A stretch of 6,830 bases of DNA, taken from the NCBI GenBank assembly GCA_947481755.1, contig CANKHS010000070.1:1-6830 (forward strand). The letters are read 5' to 3'. Shown here in pieces: positions 1 to 5,403 of this stretch (positions within the stretch are counted from its first letter, which is position 1; each line of letters begins with the position of its first letter). A program made the position numbers and the translations under genes. The notes beneath the pieces are model-generated. The model was not told the DNA's origin, made no database searches, and worked only from the letters and a program-made list of their open reading frames with translations. The DNA comes from Actinomycetota bacterium. GTDB taxonomy: Bacteria; Actinomycetota; Thermoleophilia; Gaiellales; F1-60-MAGs149.

Positions 1-1791
1 CCACGCCAATTGGCCGAGCTGGAGAGCGAGCTTCCCGAGGCCTACGCCGAACTCATCGCGACCATGGCGCGCCTCGAGGCGCACTACGGCGACATGCAGG
101 ACATCGAGTTTACGATCGAGCAGGGCACGCTGTACCTCCTGCAGACCCGTAATGGCAAGCGCACGGCTGCGGCCAGTGTCCGCGTGGCGTGCGACATGGT
201 TGAGGAGGGCGTGATCACGCGTGAGCAGGCCGTGCAGCGCATCGATCCCAAGCAACTCGACCAGCTCCTGCACCCAACGATTGATCCCACGGCGACGCGT
301 GATCTGCTGGCCTCGGGGCTGAATGCCTCGCCCGGTGCGGGCGTCGGCGAGATCGTGCTCGATGCGGACACCGCCGAACGACGCGGCAAAGCCGGCACGC
401 CCGTCATCCTCGTGCGTTGGGAGACGACGCCCGACGACATCCACGGCGTGATCGTCGCCCAAGGCGTGTTGACCGCACATGGCGGTATGACCTCGCATGC
501 GGCAGTCGTCGCGCGCGGCATGGGCAAGCCCTGTGTGGCGGGCATCGAAGGTCTCCAGATCGATGCCCAGAGTCGAACGATCACGATCGGTGGACGCACG
601 CTGGCCGAAGGCGAGACGATCACGATGGACGGCACGACGGGCGAGGTCTTCGCCGGCGCGCTGCCGCTCGTACCGCCGCGCTTCGACGAGTACTTCCAGC
701 GCCTGACGGGTTGGGCCGACGAGATTCGCACTCTCCGAGTGCGTGCCAACGCGGATACACCTGAGGACGCCGAGCGGGCCCGTGGCTTCGGTGCCGAGGG
801 GATCGGGCTGTGTCGCACGGAGCACATGTTTATGAGCGAGGAGCGCCTGCCGGCCGTGCGTCGCATGATCCTCGCCCGTGACGAGGACGAGCGCCTTGCA
901 GCATTGGCAGAGCTCGCACCGATGCAGCAGGGCGACTTCGAGGGGATTCTGCGGGCGATGGATGGACTGCCCGTCACGATCCGCCTGCTCGACCCACCGT
1001 TGCACGAGTTCTTGCCATCGCTGCTTGAGGCGTCGATGGATGTGGAGCGCATTCGCGAGCATGGCGCTCCCGGCAACCTGCAGGCGGCCGAGCTTCTGTT
1101 GTCACGCGTCAAGGAGTTGACCGAGTCGAACCCGATGCTCGGCACGCGTGGCTGTCGGCTCGGGCTCCTGTTCCCCGAGATCTACGAGATGCAGGCGCGT
1201 GCGATCGTGCGGGCCTCGCTTGCGGTCAAGGCCGCCGGCGGCGACCCGCGCCCCGAGATCATGATTCCGCTGGTTGGTTTTGCCGAAGAGCTGCGCCTCA
1301 TGCGCGAGCTTGTCGAAGAGATGGCAGCCGAGGAGTGCGCGGCGGCCGGTGTCGAGTTCCCGATCCAGATCGGCACGATGATCGAGCTGCCACGCGCCGC
1401 GTTCGTGGCGGATCAGATCGCGGAGCACGGCGACTTCTTCTCGTTCGGCACGAACGACCTTACGCAGACCGTGCTGGGCCTCTCGCGCGACGATGCCGAG
1501 GGTAAGTTCCTCCAGCAGTACCTCGAGGATGGCGTGATCGAGTCCAATCCGTTCCAGACCCTCGACGTCGATGGGGTGGGTGCGGTGGTGCGGATGGGCT
1601 GCGAACTCGGGCGCAAGGCCAAGCCGAACATCAAGCTCGGTGTCTGCGGTGAGCACGGCGGCGATCCGGCCAGCGTCGGCTTCTTCCATCATGTCGGTGT
1701 GGATTACGTCTCCTGCTCGCCGTTCCGCGTGCCGATCGCACGACTCGCCGCGGCCCAGGCGGCACTCGACTCGACCTTTAAGGATCGGTAG
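1..1791 (+). CDS. ppdK: Pyruvate, phosphate dikinase (PPDK), C-terminal two thirds, 5'-truncated by window edge
   Basis: PPDK interconverts pyruvate + ATP + Pi and PEP + AMP + PPi in the cytoplasm, through a phosphohistidine. The frame is open from base 1, so the true start lies outside the window; 596 residues are present. Families run to about 880 residues, and the missing part is the N-terminal ATP-grasp nucleotide-binding domain. Visible from the left edge are the end of that domain (HYGDMQDIEFTIEQG, LLQTRNGKRTA), then the swivelling phosphohistidine domain with GGMTSHAAVVARG (catalytic His codon at 496-498), then the PEP/pyruvate barrel: GLCRTEHMF, RLLDPPLHEFLP, NPMLGTRGCRLG, FGTNDLTQT and GVCGEHGGDP with the proton-donor Cys at 1645-1647. 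The Thr two residues before the His, the site used by the PDRP regulator in other PPDKs, is kept. All expected active-site motifs are intact. The enzyme is clear; its physiological direction is not visible. Confidence 0.97.
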   Translation, partial: PRQLAELESELPEAYAELIATMARLEAHYGDMQDIEFTIEQGTLYLLQTRNGKRTAAASVRVACDMVEEGVITREQAVQRIDPKQLDQLLHPTIDPTATRDLLASGLNASPGAGVGEIVLDADTAERRGKAGTPVILVRWETTPDDIHGVIVAQGVLTAHGGMTSHAAVVARGMGKPCVAGIEGLQIDAQSRTITIGGRTLAEGETITMDGTTGEVFAGALPLVPPRFDEYFQRLTGWADEIRTLRVRANADTPEDAERARGFGAEGIGLCRTEHMFMSEERLPAVRRMILARDEDERLAALAELAPMQQGDFEGILRAMDGLPVTIRLLDPPLHEFLPSLLEASMDVERIREHGAPGNLQAAELLLSRVKELTESNPMLGTRGCRLGLLFPEIYEMQARAIVRASLAVKAAGGDPRPEIMIPLVGFAEELRLMRELVEEMAAEECAAAGVEFPIQIGTMIELPRAAFVADQIAEHGDFFSFGTNDLTQTVLGLSRDDAEGKFLQQYLEDGVIESNPFQTLDVDGVGAVVRMGCELGRKAKPNIKLGVCGEHGGDPASVGFFHHVGVDYVSCSPFRVPIARLAAAQAALDSTFKDR

Positions 1792-1796
1792 GGCCG

Positions 1797-2513
1797 GTGG
1801 CCGTCACGCTCCACGTCGCACTCGGCCCGCGCGATCCGGCACCTGCCGACGTCGCGATTGTGGTCGATTGCATCCGCGCCACGACGACGATCTCGCATGC
1901 ACTCGCGACGGGCTACGCGTCGGTCACGTGCGTTGGCGAGGTCGACGACGCACATGCCGAGCGCGCCGAGGGAGTGTTGCTTGGTGGCGAGCGGCATGGC
2001 GTTCTGATCGAGGGCTTCGACCTGGGCAATTCGCCCGCGGAGTATGCGGAGCAGAAGGGCGATCGCCTTGTGCTGACGACCACGAACGGCACGCGCGCGA
2101 TCCTGCAGTCCGTCGACGAAGCCACGACCGTGCTGGTCGGCGCGCTTGTCAATGCCCAGGCGTTGGTCGATGCGGCGCTGGCCGCCGTGCCGGCTGACGG
2201 CACGATCGTGGTGCGCTGTGCGGGCGTGCGCGGCGAGGTCGCGCTCGACGACGCCTACGTGGCTGGCGTACTGATGCAGCGCATCCTGCAGGCGCTGCCC
2301 GACGCCTTCCCGACCGACGGTGCCCGTACCGCAATCGCGATTGCCAATACCTACCCGCTCGCGCTCGCTGCTCTCGAGGACAGCCAAAGCGCGCGCGATC
2401 TCGACGGCACGGGCCACGAGCCCGACGTCATGCGCTGTGCGCAGGTCGACACGCTGTCGTCGGCGCCGCGCGTCGTCGAGTCGGCGCCCGGCCGCGTCGT
2501 CGTCGCTCTTTAG
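1797..2513 (+). CDS. comB: 2-phosphosulfolactate phosphatase (ComB family)
   Basis: ComB enzymes are Mg2+-dependent phosphatases that hydrolyse (R)-2-phospho-3-sulfolactate to sulfolactate. This is a step of coenzyme M synthesis in methanogens; related proteins occur in many bacteria, where the role is often unproven. The 238 residues match the usual family length. Conserved blocks are in order: VVDCIRATTTI (Asp24, Arg27), LLGGERHG at 61-68, GFDLGNSP at 73-80, TTTNGTRA at 94-101 and CAGVRGEVALDD at 141-152. The start is GTG, 5 bases after the PPDK stop. AAGGA at 1780-1784, inside the end of PPDK, is a rather distant Shine-Dalgarno candidate (12-nt spacing), so coupling to PPDK translation is likely. 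No ComA (PEP + sulfite) gene is in the window. The family is clear; substrate use in this organism is inference. Confidence 0.92.
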   Translation: MAVTLHVALGPRDPAPADVAIVVDCIRATTTISHALATGYASVTCVGEVDDAHAERAEGVLLGGERHGVLIEGFDLGNSPAEYAEQKGDRLVLTTTNGTRAILQSVDEATTVLVGALVNAQALVDAALAAVPADGTIVVRCAGVRGEVALDDAYVAGVLMQRILQALPDAFPTDGARTAIAIANTYPLALAALEDSQSARDLDGTGHEPDVMRCAQVDTLSSAPRVVESAPGRVVVAL

Positions 2514-3157
2514 TCGACGAGATTATCCGGAGACTGCTTCGCGATTAGTGCCTCGGCGCGCATCTTTTGGCGTTGGTGGAACCAGCGAACTGCGAGGCCG
2601 ACCGCGACAACGATCACGATCCCGAACACGACCGCGCCCGCGGTGCCGATCAGAGACTCAACGCGTTGAAGAGAGCGACCAAACGTGTAGCCAATCGCAG
2701 TGATTGTGCAGGCCCAGGTGATGCCGCCGATGGCATTCCACATCAGGAACGTCCGCCATGGCATCGTGCTCATACCAGCGATCCAGGCGCCAAATATTCT
2801 CAAGCCAGCCGTCCAGCGGGCGAGAATCACTGCCTTTCCGCCATGGTGCTCAAAGAACCGCTCGCCCCAGACGACGCCCGCCTCGACGTGTCCAATGTGG
2901 CTAAGACGATCGACGAGGCGGCGTCCGCCGTAGCGGCCGATACAGAAGCCAATGTTGTCACCGATGATCACCCCGAGCGATGCGATCGCTGCGATGGCAA
3001 AGGGATTGAGTACCCCACGGGCCGAGGCTGCTGAAGCAATCAGCAAGATGGTCTCGCCGGGGAACGGGATGCCAGCGGTCTCCAGCACGAGAGGGAAGAA
3101 CACCGCAAGGTAGCCCCACGTGCGGACCCATTCCTCGATTGTGGCGTGGTCAATCAT
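2510..3157 (-). CDS. DedA family integral membrane protein
   Basis: This 215-residue protein belongs to the DedA (SNARE-associated/VTT) family of inner-membrane proteins. Members are needed for envelope homeostasis, and some are implicated in returning undecaprenyl phosphate across the membrane. Visible hallmarks are the re-entrant ETAGIPFPGET segment (Glu26, Glu35), GDNIGFCIGRYGG at 66-78, the ARWTAGLRIFGAWIAGM segment and the following FLMWNAIGGITW. Arg114 and Arg120 are six residues apart, like the two essential arginines of E. coli YqjA. Strongly hydrophobic stretches lie near residues 17-45, 53-73, 108-128, 138-158 and 168-190, and the tail is basic and polar. The ATG overlaps the stop of the upstream gene as TAATG, and no Shine-Dalgarno sequence is evident, so translation probably depends on coupling. 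Its TAA stop overlaps the convergent comB stop by 4 bp. The transported substrate cannot be told from sequence. Confidence 0.93.
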   Translation of the reverse strand: MIDHATIEEWVRTWGYLAVFFPLVLETAGIPFPGETILLIASAASARGVLNPFAIAAIASLGVIIGDNIGFCIGRYGGRRLVDRLSHIGHVEAGVVWGERFFEHHGGKAVILARWTAGLRIFGAWIAGMSTMPWRTFLMWNAIGGITWACTITAIGYTFGRSLQRVESLIGTAGAVVFGIVIVVAVGLAVRWFHQRQKMRAEALIAKQSPDNLVD

Positions 3158-3468
3158 TAGAGCGTGTCGAGGATCACGGCAATCTCAGGATAGGCTCGAT
3201 GAACGGCCTTCGAGAACTCGCGGAGATACTGGTCGTCAATGCCATCGTCTAGTGTCGCCGCGTAGGCGTCCCGCATCTCTGACAACTCTTCGGCCGCCCA
3301 ATCAATCTCGTCAGCGTACTCACCGTACGACTCCTCGGCCTCGTCGGTGTCGGCAGAGCGGTAGCGCTCGCGGGCATCTCGCATGGCCTGGAGACGGTCG
3401 GCATGGTCGCTCGCGAAGATGCGCAACTGCTGTTCGATCAGGTCTCCGAAGCGCTTGCGGCGAAACAT
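3157..3468 (-). CDS. Small acidic protein of unknown function, coupled to DedA
   Basis: I cannot assign a function. The 103-residue product begins MFRRKRFGDLIEQQ, then becomes strongly acidic (runs such as DTDEAEESYGEYADEIDW and EELSEMRD) and looks mostly helical. It has no signal peptide, membrane segment or Cys motif. The reading frame extends upstream to 3558, but the ATG at 3468-3466 is preferred: a TAGCAT -10-like hexamer lies 7 nt before it, and a longer start would overlap the divergent aminotransferase gene. The stop shares a base with the DedA start (TAATG), so the two are one translationally coupled operon with this gene first. I recall similar MFRR-starting acidic proteins in high-GC actinobacteria, but this is memory, not a search. 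Coding is supported by the tight coupling, the promoter and protein-like composition. Confidence 0.8.
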   Translation of the reverse strand: MFRRKRFGDLIEQQLRIFASDHADRLQAMRDARERYRSADTDEAEESYGEYADEIDWAAEELSEMRDAYAATLDDGIDDQYLREFSKAVHRAYPEIAVILDTL

Positions 3469-3475
3469 GCCTTGG

Positions 3476-3481
3476 ATGCTA
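3476..3481 (-). promoter_or_regulatory. Predicted -10 element (TAGCAT) for the acidic protein-dedA operon
   Basis: Read on the minus strand, TAGCAT fits TANNNT and ends 7 nt before the ATG at 3468. That distance would place the transcription start at or next to the start codon, giving a leaderless mRNA. AAGG sits only a base or two from the ATG, too close to work as a Shine-Dalgarno site. No convincing -35 hexamer is seen. This is a prediction from spacing alone. Confidence 0.5.
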
Positions 3482-3496
3482 CCCGGGCAGAGGGCG

Positions 3497-3502
3497 TACG
3501 CT
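3497..3502 (+). promoter_or_regulatory. Predicted -10 element (TACGCT) for the class V aminotransferase gene
   Basis: TACGCT fits TANNNT and is followed by 6 nt and then ATG at 3509, the spacing of a leaderless promoter. A purine-rich AGAGGG at 3489-3494 is too far (14 nt) to be a good ribosome-binding site. The hexamer lies 15 bp from the -10 of the divergent operon, so the two promoters overlap. The 8-bp palindrome GCGTACGC (3494-3501) overlaps this -10. Confidence 0.5.
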
Positions 3503-3508
3503 ACCGAC

Positions 3509-4642
3509 ATGCTCGAACTCACAGCGATTCGCGCCGCGATGCCGGCCGTCACCAACAACGTCTACTTCAACACCGGTACCTACGGTCCGTTTCCGCTTGC
3601 GGTGCGCGATGCGATGAATGCGCACGTCGAGGGTGTCTGGACACAGGGACGCATTGGCGACGACCGCTATGCCGAACAGTCGAAGATCGAGGCGGATACC
3701 CGCAGTGCGCTTGGCCGTGTGGTGAATGCGCCGGCTTCAGAGATCGCGCTTGGTCACTGCACCAGCGATGGCCTCAATCTCGTGGTGGGTGGTATCGACT
3801 GGCAGCCAGGCGATCAGGTCCTGATCGGCGACTTCGAACATCCTGGTCTGACGGTGCCGCTGCAGGTAATGGGCGAGCGGCGTGGCATCGAGGTCATCGT
3901 CGTCCCAATTACGTACGCCGAGGATCCTGCCCAGGCAATCGCGGATGCCTTGACGCCGCGCGTCAAGCTGGTCGCGCTTTCGCATGTCGTCTGGACGACG
4001 GGTCGAATTATGCCGATCCCACGGATGTCCGAAATCGTGCGCGCCCACGGAGCGGTCTTTCTCGTCGATGCGGCTCAGGGTCCAGGTTGTATCCCAGTCG
4101 ATGTCCAGACGCTGGGCTGCGACTTCTACACGATCAGTGGCCAGAAGTGGCTGTGCGGTCCTTCGGGTACGGGTGGCCTCTGGGTCAATCCAGGTTCGCT
4201 CGATCGCATCTCGCCTGCCTTCCCCGGGTATCCAACGATGGAGAAGACGCCGGAGGGGCCACGGATGTGGGGGAGTGCGCGCCGGTTTGAGCCTGGCACC
4301 GTCACTCACACCGCCTTGGTGGGCCTGACGGCGGCGATCGCGTGGCGCGAATCAATCGGTGGCTATGCCGACACCCATGCCGCTGCGATGGAGCTATCCG
4401 GGCATCTACGTGAGTGTCTCTCTGAGGTGTCGAAGGCGATCGTTTCTGACGTCGACGCGCCCTCGCCGTTTGTGGCCTTCGAGATGGAGGGGCTTGCCGC
4501 TCCCGTCGTGGTTCGCAAACTCGAAGACGATGGCATCATCGCCCGCTCACTTCCGGGGACCGATCTAATCCGCGTCGCCGTTGGTTGTTGGAACGACCGC
4601 TCCGATATCGATCGGCTGATCACCGGCCTCAGCGCGCTCTAG
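3509..4642 (+). CDS. Class V aminotransferase-like PLP enzyme (cysteine desulfurase / isopenicillin-N epimerase-like fold)
   Basis: This is a cytoplasmic fold-type I PLP enzyme of 377 residues, a normal length for the class V group. Features in order are an N-terminal VYFNTGTYGPFP substrate/cofactor loop, GHCTSDGLNLV for the phosphate-binding region, LSHVVWTTGRIMPI, VDAAQGPG with the pyridine-nitrogen Asp187 and Gln190, and SGQKWLCGPSGTGGLWV with Lys213 as the probable Schiff-base lysine. The small domain ends in GTDLIRVAVGCWND. The HC-containing loop with the catalytic Cys of SufS-type desulfurases is not present, so a desulfurase role is not supported. Epimerase, lyase or aminotransferase activity are all possible. 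The frame opens at 3383, but Met at 3509 is chosen because it directly precedes the conserved N-terminus, follows a -10-like hexamer and avoids overlap with the divergent gene. The reaction is unassigned. Confidence 0.9.
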   Translation: MLELTAIRAAMPAVTNNVYFNTGTYGPFPLAVRDAMNAHVEGVWTQGRIGDDRYAEQSKIEADTRSALGRVVNAPASEIALGHCTSDGLNLVVGGIDWQPGDQVLIGDFEHPGLTVPLQVMGERRGIEVIVVPITYAEDPAQAIADALTPRVKLVALSHVVWTTGRIMPIPRMSEIVRAHGAVFLVDAAQGPGCIPVDVQTLGCDFYTISGQKWLCGPSGTGGLWVNPGSLDRISPAFPGYPTMEKTPEGPRMWGSARRFEPGTVTHTALVGLTAAIAWRESIGGYADTHAAAMELSGHLRECLSEVSKAIVSDVDAPSPFVAFEMEGLAAPVVVRKLEDDGIIARSLPGTDLIRVAVGCWNDRSDIDRLITGLSAL

Positions 4643-4656
4643 CCTTCGAGGGCGGC

Positions 4657-4696
4657 AATCAACTTTGCTTAGGGGTCAGACCCCAAAGCAAAGCTG
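4657..4696 (+). repeat. Palindromic repeat unit, copy 1
   Basis: The unit begins AATCAACTTTGCTT, has a GGGGTC-A-GACCCC core centred on 4678, and ends AAAGCAAAGCTG. Stem arms are 4663-4677 and 4679-4693 with one A-A mismatch. It matches copy 2 as a direct repeat at 36 of 40 positions (hand alignment), differing only at 4668, 4671, 4678 and 4694. Confidence 0.85.
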
Positions 4697-4723
4697 CTGG
4701 TCAGATGGGCGGCCGGAGTTGGG

Positions 4724-4763
4724 AATCAACTTTGTTTTGGGGTCTGACCCCAAAGCAAAGTTG
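4724..4763 (+). repeat. Palindromic repeat unit, copy 2
   Basis: This is the second unit, 67 bp from copy 1 centre to centre, with a GGGGTC-T-GACCCC core centred on 4745. Its hairpin is longer: arms 4725-4744 and 4746-4765 pair over 20 positions with one T-G mismatch. The stem therefore continues two bases past the unit boundary shared with copy 1. Confidence 0.85.
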
Positions 4764-4771
4764 ATCGCCGA

Positions 4772-5344
4772 TTAGGCCGGCAGGCCGAGCTCGCCGGCGA
4801 TCGGCTGGAGGGCTGCGACGACGTTGCGAATGTGGTCGTCGAGTTCGATGCCGAGCAGCTCGGCGCCCTCGTAGACGTCGTCGCGACTGACGCCAGCCGC
4901 GAAGGAGGCGGTCTTCAACTTCTTCTTGACGCTCTTCGGCTCGAGGCCCTCGAGGCCGGTGGGGCGGATCAGGCCGCACGCGTGGACGAAGCCGCTCAAC
5001 TCGTCGCAGGCAAAGAGCGTCTTCTCGAGCGCCGTCTCGGGCACGACACCGGTGTGTTGAGCGTGCGCGAGGATTGCGCGGCGAAACCAATCGGGATAGC
5101 CGCGTTCTTCGAGAATCGCCTCGCCTGCCTGGGGATGCTGCTCGAGCGTGGGGTGGATCTCCCAGTCGAAATCGTGCAGGAGTGCGACGTTGCCCCAGGC
5201 CGCCTCGTCTTCGCCGCCAGCGCGCGCGTACGAGCGTACCGAGGCCTCAACGGCCAAGGCGTGGCGGCGCAGAGCGTCGGACTGGATGAACTCGCAGACG
5301 ATGCTCCAGGCAGCGTCGCGGTCGTGGACGAGGTCGGTTTCCAT
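4772..5344 (-). CDS. HD-superfamily hydrolase (COG2316-like)
   Basis: This is a 190-residue soluble HD-domain protein. The metal-binding set is visible: His28 in RRHALAVE, His57-Asp58 in LLHDFDWE and Asp114 in CDELSGF, with a further conserved AHAQHTG at 93-99. The LLHDFDWE...HP.AGEAILEERGYP pattern, KSVKKKLK, and the C-terminal GAELLGIELDDHI are typical of the predicted hydrolases grouped as COG2316, which lack an established substrate; phosphohydrolase chemistry is expected from the superfamily. The open frame starts at a TTG (5353), but ATG at 5344 is preferred because a TACGCT hexamer at 5353-5358 would put the transcription start just before it, and the TTG overlaps that hexamer. No Shine-Dalgarno sequence is seen. 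The gene diverges from murA with 59 bp between starts and ends beside the palindromic repeat. Confidence 0.9.
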   Translation of the reverse strand: METDLVHDRDAAWSIVCEFIQSDALRRHALAVEASVRSYARAGGEDEAAWGNVALLHDFDWEIHPTLEQHPQAGEAILEERGYPDWFRRAILAHAQHTGVVPETALEKTLFACDELSGFVHACGLIRPTGLEGLEPKSVKKKLKTASFAAGVSRDDVYEGAELLGIELDDHIRNVVAALQPIAGELGLPA

Positions 5345-5352
5345 AGGGTGCA

Positions 5353-5358
5353 AGCGTA
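5353..5358 (-). promoter_or_regulatory. Predicted -10 element (TACGCT) for the HD hydrolase gene
   Basis: On the minus strand TACGCT ends 8 nt before the ATG at 5344, consistent with a leaderless or nearly leaderless transcript. It is the same hexamer as the predicted -10 of the aminotransferase gene. No clear -35 is found; the expected -35 position falls at the edge of the inverted repeat at 5364-5380. Confidence 0.45.
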
Positions 5359-5363
5359 GCCAA

Positions 5364-5380
5364 CTACGGGTAGCCCGTAG
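5364..5380. promoter_or_regulatory. Perfect 7-bp inverted repeat, candidate operator between HD gene and murA
   Basis: CTACGGG-TAG-CCCGTAG is a perfect dyad with a 3-nt centre. It sits between the two divergent -10-like hexamers (5353-5358 and 5391-5396) and covers the expected -35 region of both. That is the usual position for a dimeric repressor or activator site acting on both genes. CGTAGC also occurs at 5355-5360 and 5376-5381, 21 bp apart, about two helical turns. No regulator is encoded nearby, so the cognate protein is unknown. It could be a chance palindrome. Confidence 0.45.
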
Positions 5381-5390
5381 CGGCCGCGTT

Positions 5391-5396
5391 TAGACT
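5391..5396 (+). promoter_or_regulatory. Predicted -10 element (TAGACT) for murA
   Basis: TAGACT fits TANNNT and is followed by 7 nt and the GTG at 5404, again leaderless spacing. No Shine-Dalgarno sequence lies upstream of the GTG. No TTGACA-like -35 is recognisable; that position is occupied by the inverted repeat. Confidence 0.5.
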
Positions 5397-5403
5397 TGTA
5401 CCT

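Larger units (their letters stand above)
4653..4770. repeat. 118-bp palindromic intergenic element (paired REP/MITE-like repeats)
   Basis: Almost the whole gap between two convergent genes is a large imperfect inverted repeat. The left arm is 4653-4696 and the right arm 4727-4770, 44 nt each. By hand I count 40 Watson-Crick pairs, one G-T pair and three mismatches around a 30-nt spacer (4697-4726). Each half is itself a palindrome centred on GGGGTC-N-GACCCC, so the element can fold as two separate hairpins or one long one. It lies 10 nt after the aminotransferase stop and directly abuts the HD gene stop. It encodes nothing visible. It resembles REP/BIME-type or small MITE-like dispersed repeats. 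A transcription-barrier role is possible, but neither strand shows a U-tract after the stems. Confidence 0.85.

Noticed and set aside
84..1145. 353-codon open frame on the minus strand within PPDK
   Set aside because: It lies wholly opposite the conserved PPDK coding region, and its product is Ser/Arg-rich low-complexity sequence with no recognisable motif. It is a shadow of high-GC codon usage.
1102..1692. 196-codon minus-strand open frame opposite the PPDK barrel domain
   Set aside because: Same reason: PPDK motifs are intact on the plus strand, and this frame has no start signal, partner gene or protein family resemblance.
1792..1796. Separate promoter for comB
   Set aside because: The gap to PPDK is five bases and no TANNNT hexamer lies at leaderless distance from the GTG; coupling to PPDK is simpler.
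1704..2417. 237-codon minus-strand open frame opposite the PPDK end and comB
   Set aside because: The plus-strand ComB motifs are unambiguous. The antisense product is Arg/Ala/His-rich without family features.
3383..3508. Longer N-terminus for the class V aminotransferase starting at 3383
   Set aside because: The added residues are Arg/Trp/Cys-rich, unlike the family, and would overlap the divergent acidic-protein gene. Met at 3509 fits the conserved N-terminus and the -10 spacing.
3469..3558. Longer N-terminus (30 extra residues) for the acidic protein
   Set aside because: It would run across the divergent promoter and into the aminotransferase gene; the -10-like hexamer at 3476-3481 supports the ATG at 3468.
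4697..4710. Third degenerate copy of the palindrome around GGTCAGA at 4699-4705
   Set aside because: Only seven bases match the core and there is no complementary GACCCC partner; too weak to call.
4653..4770. CRISPR array or strong bidirectional intrinsic terminator
   Set aside because: There are only two units, each palindromic, with a single 27-bp gap, so not CRISPR. The stems are not followed by a T-tract on either strand, so a classical intrinsic terminator is not supported, although some blocking effect is possible.
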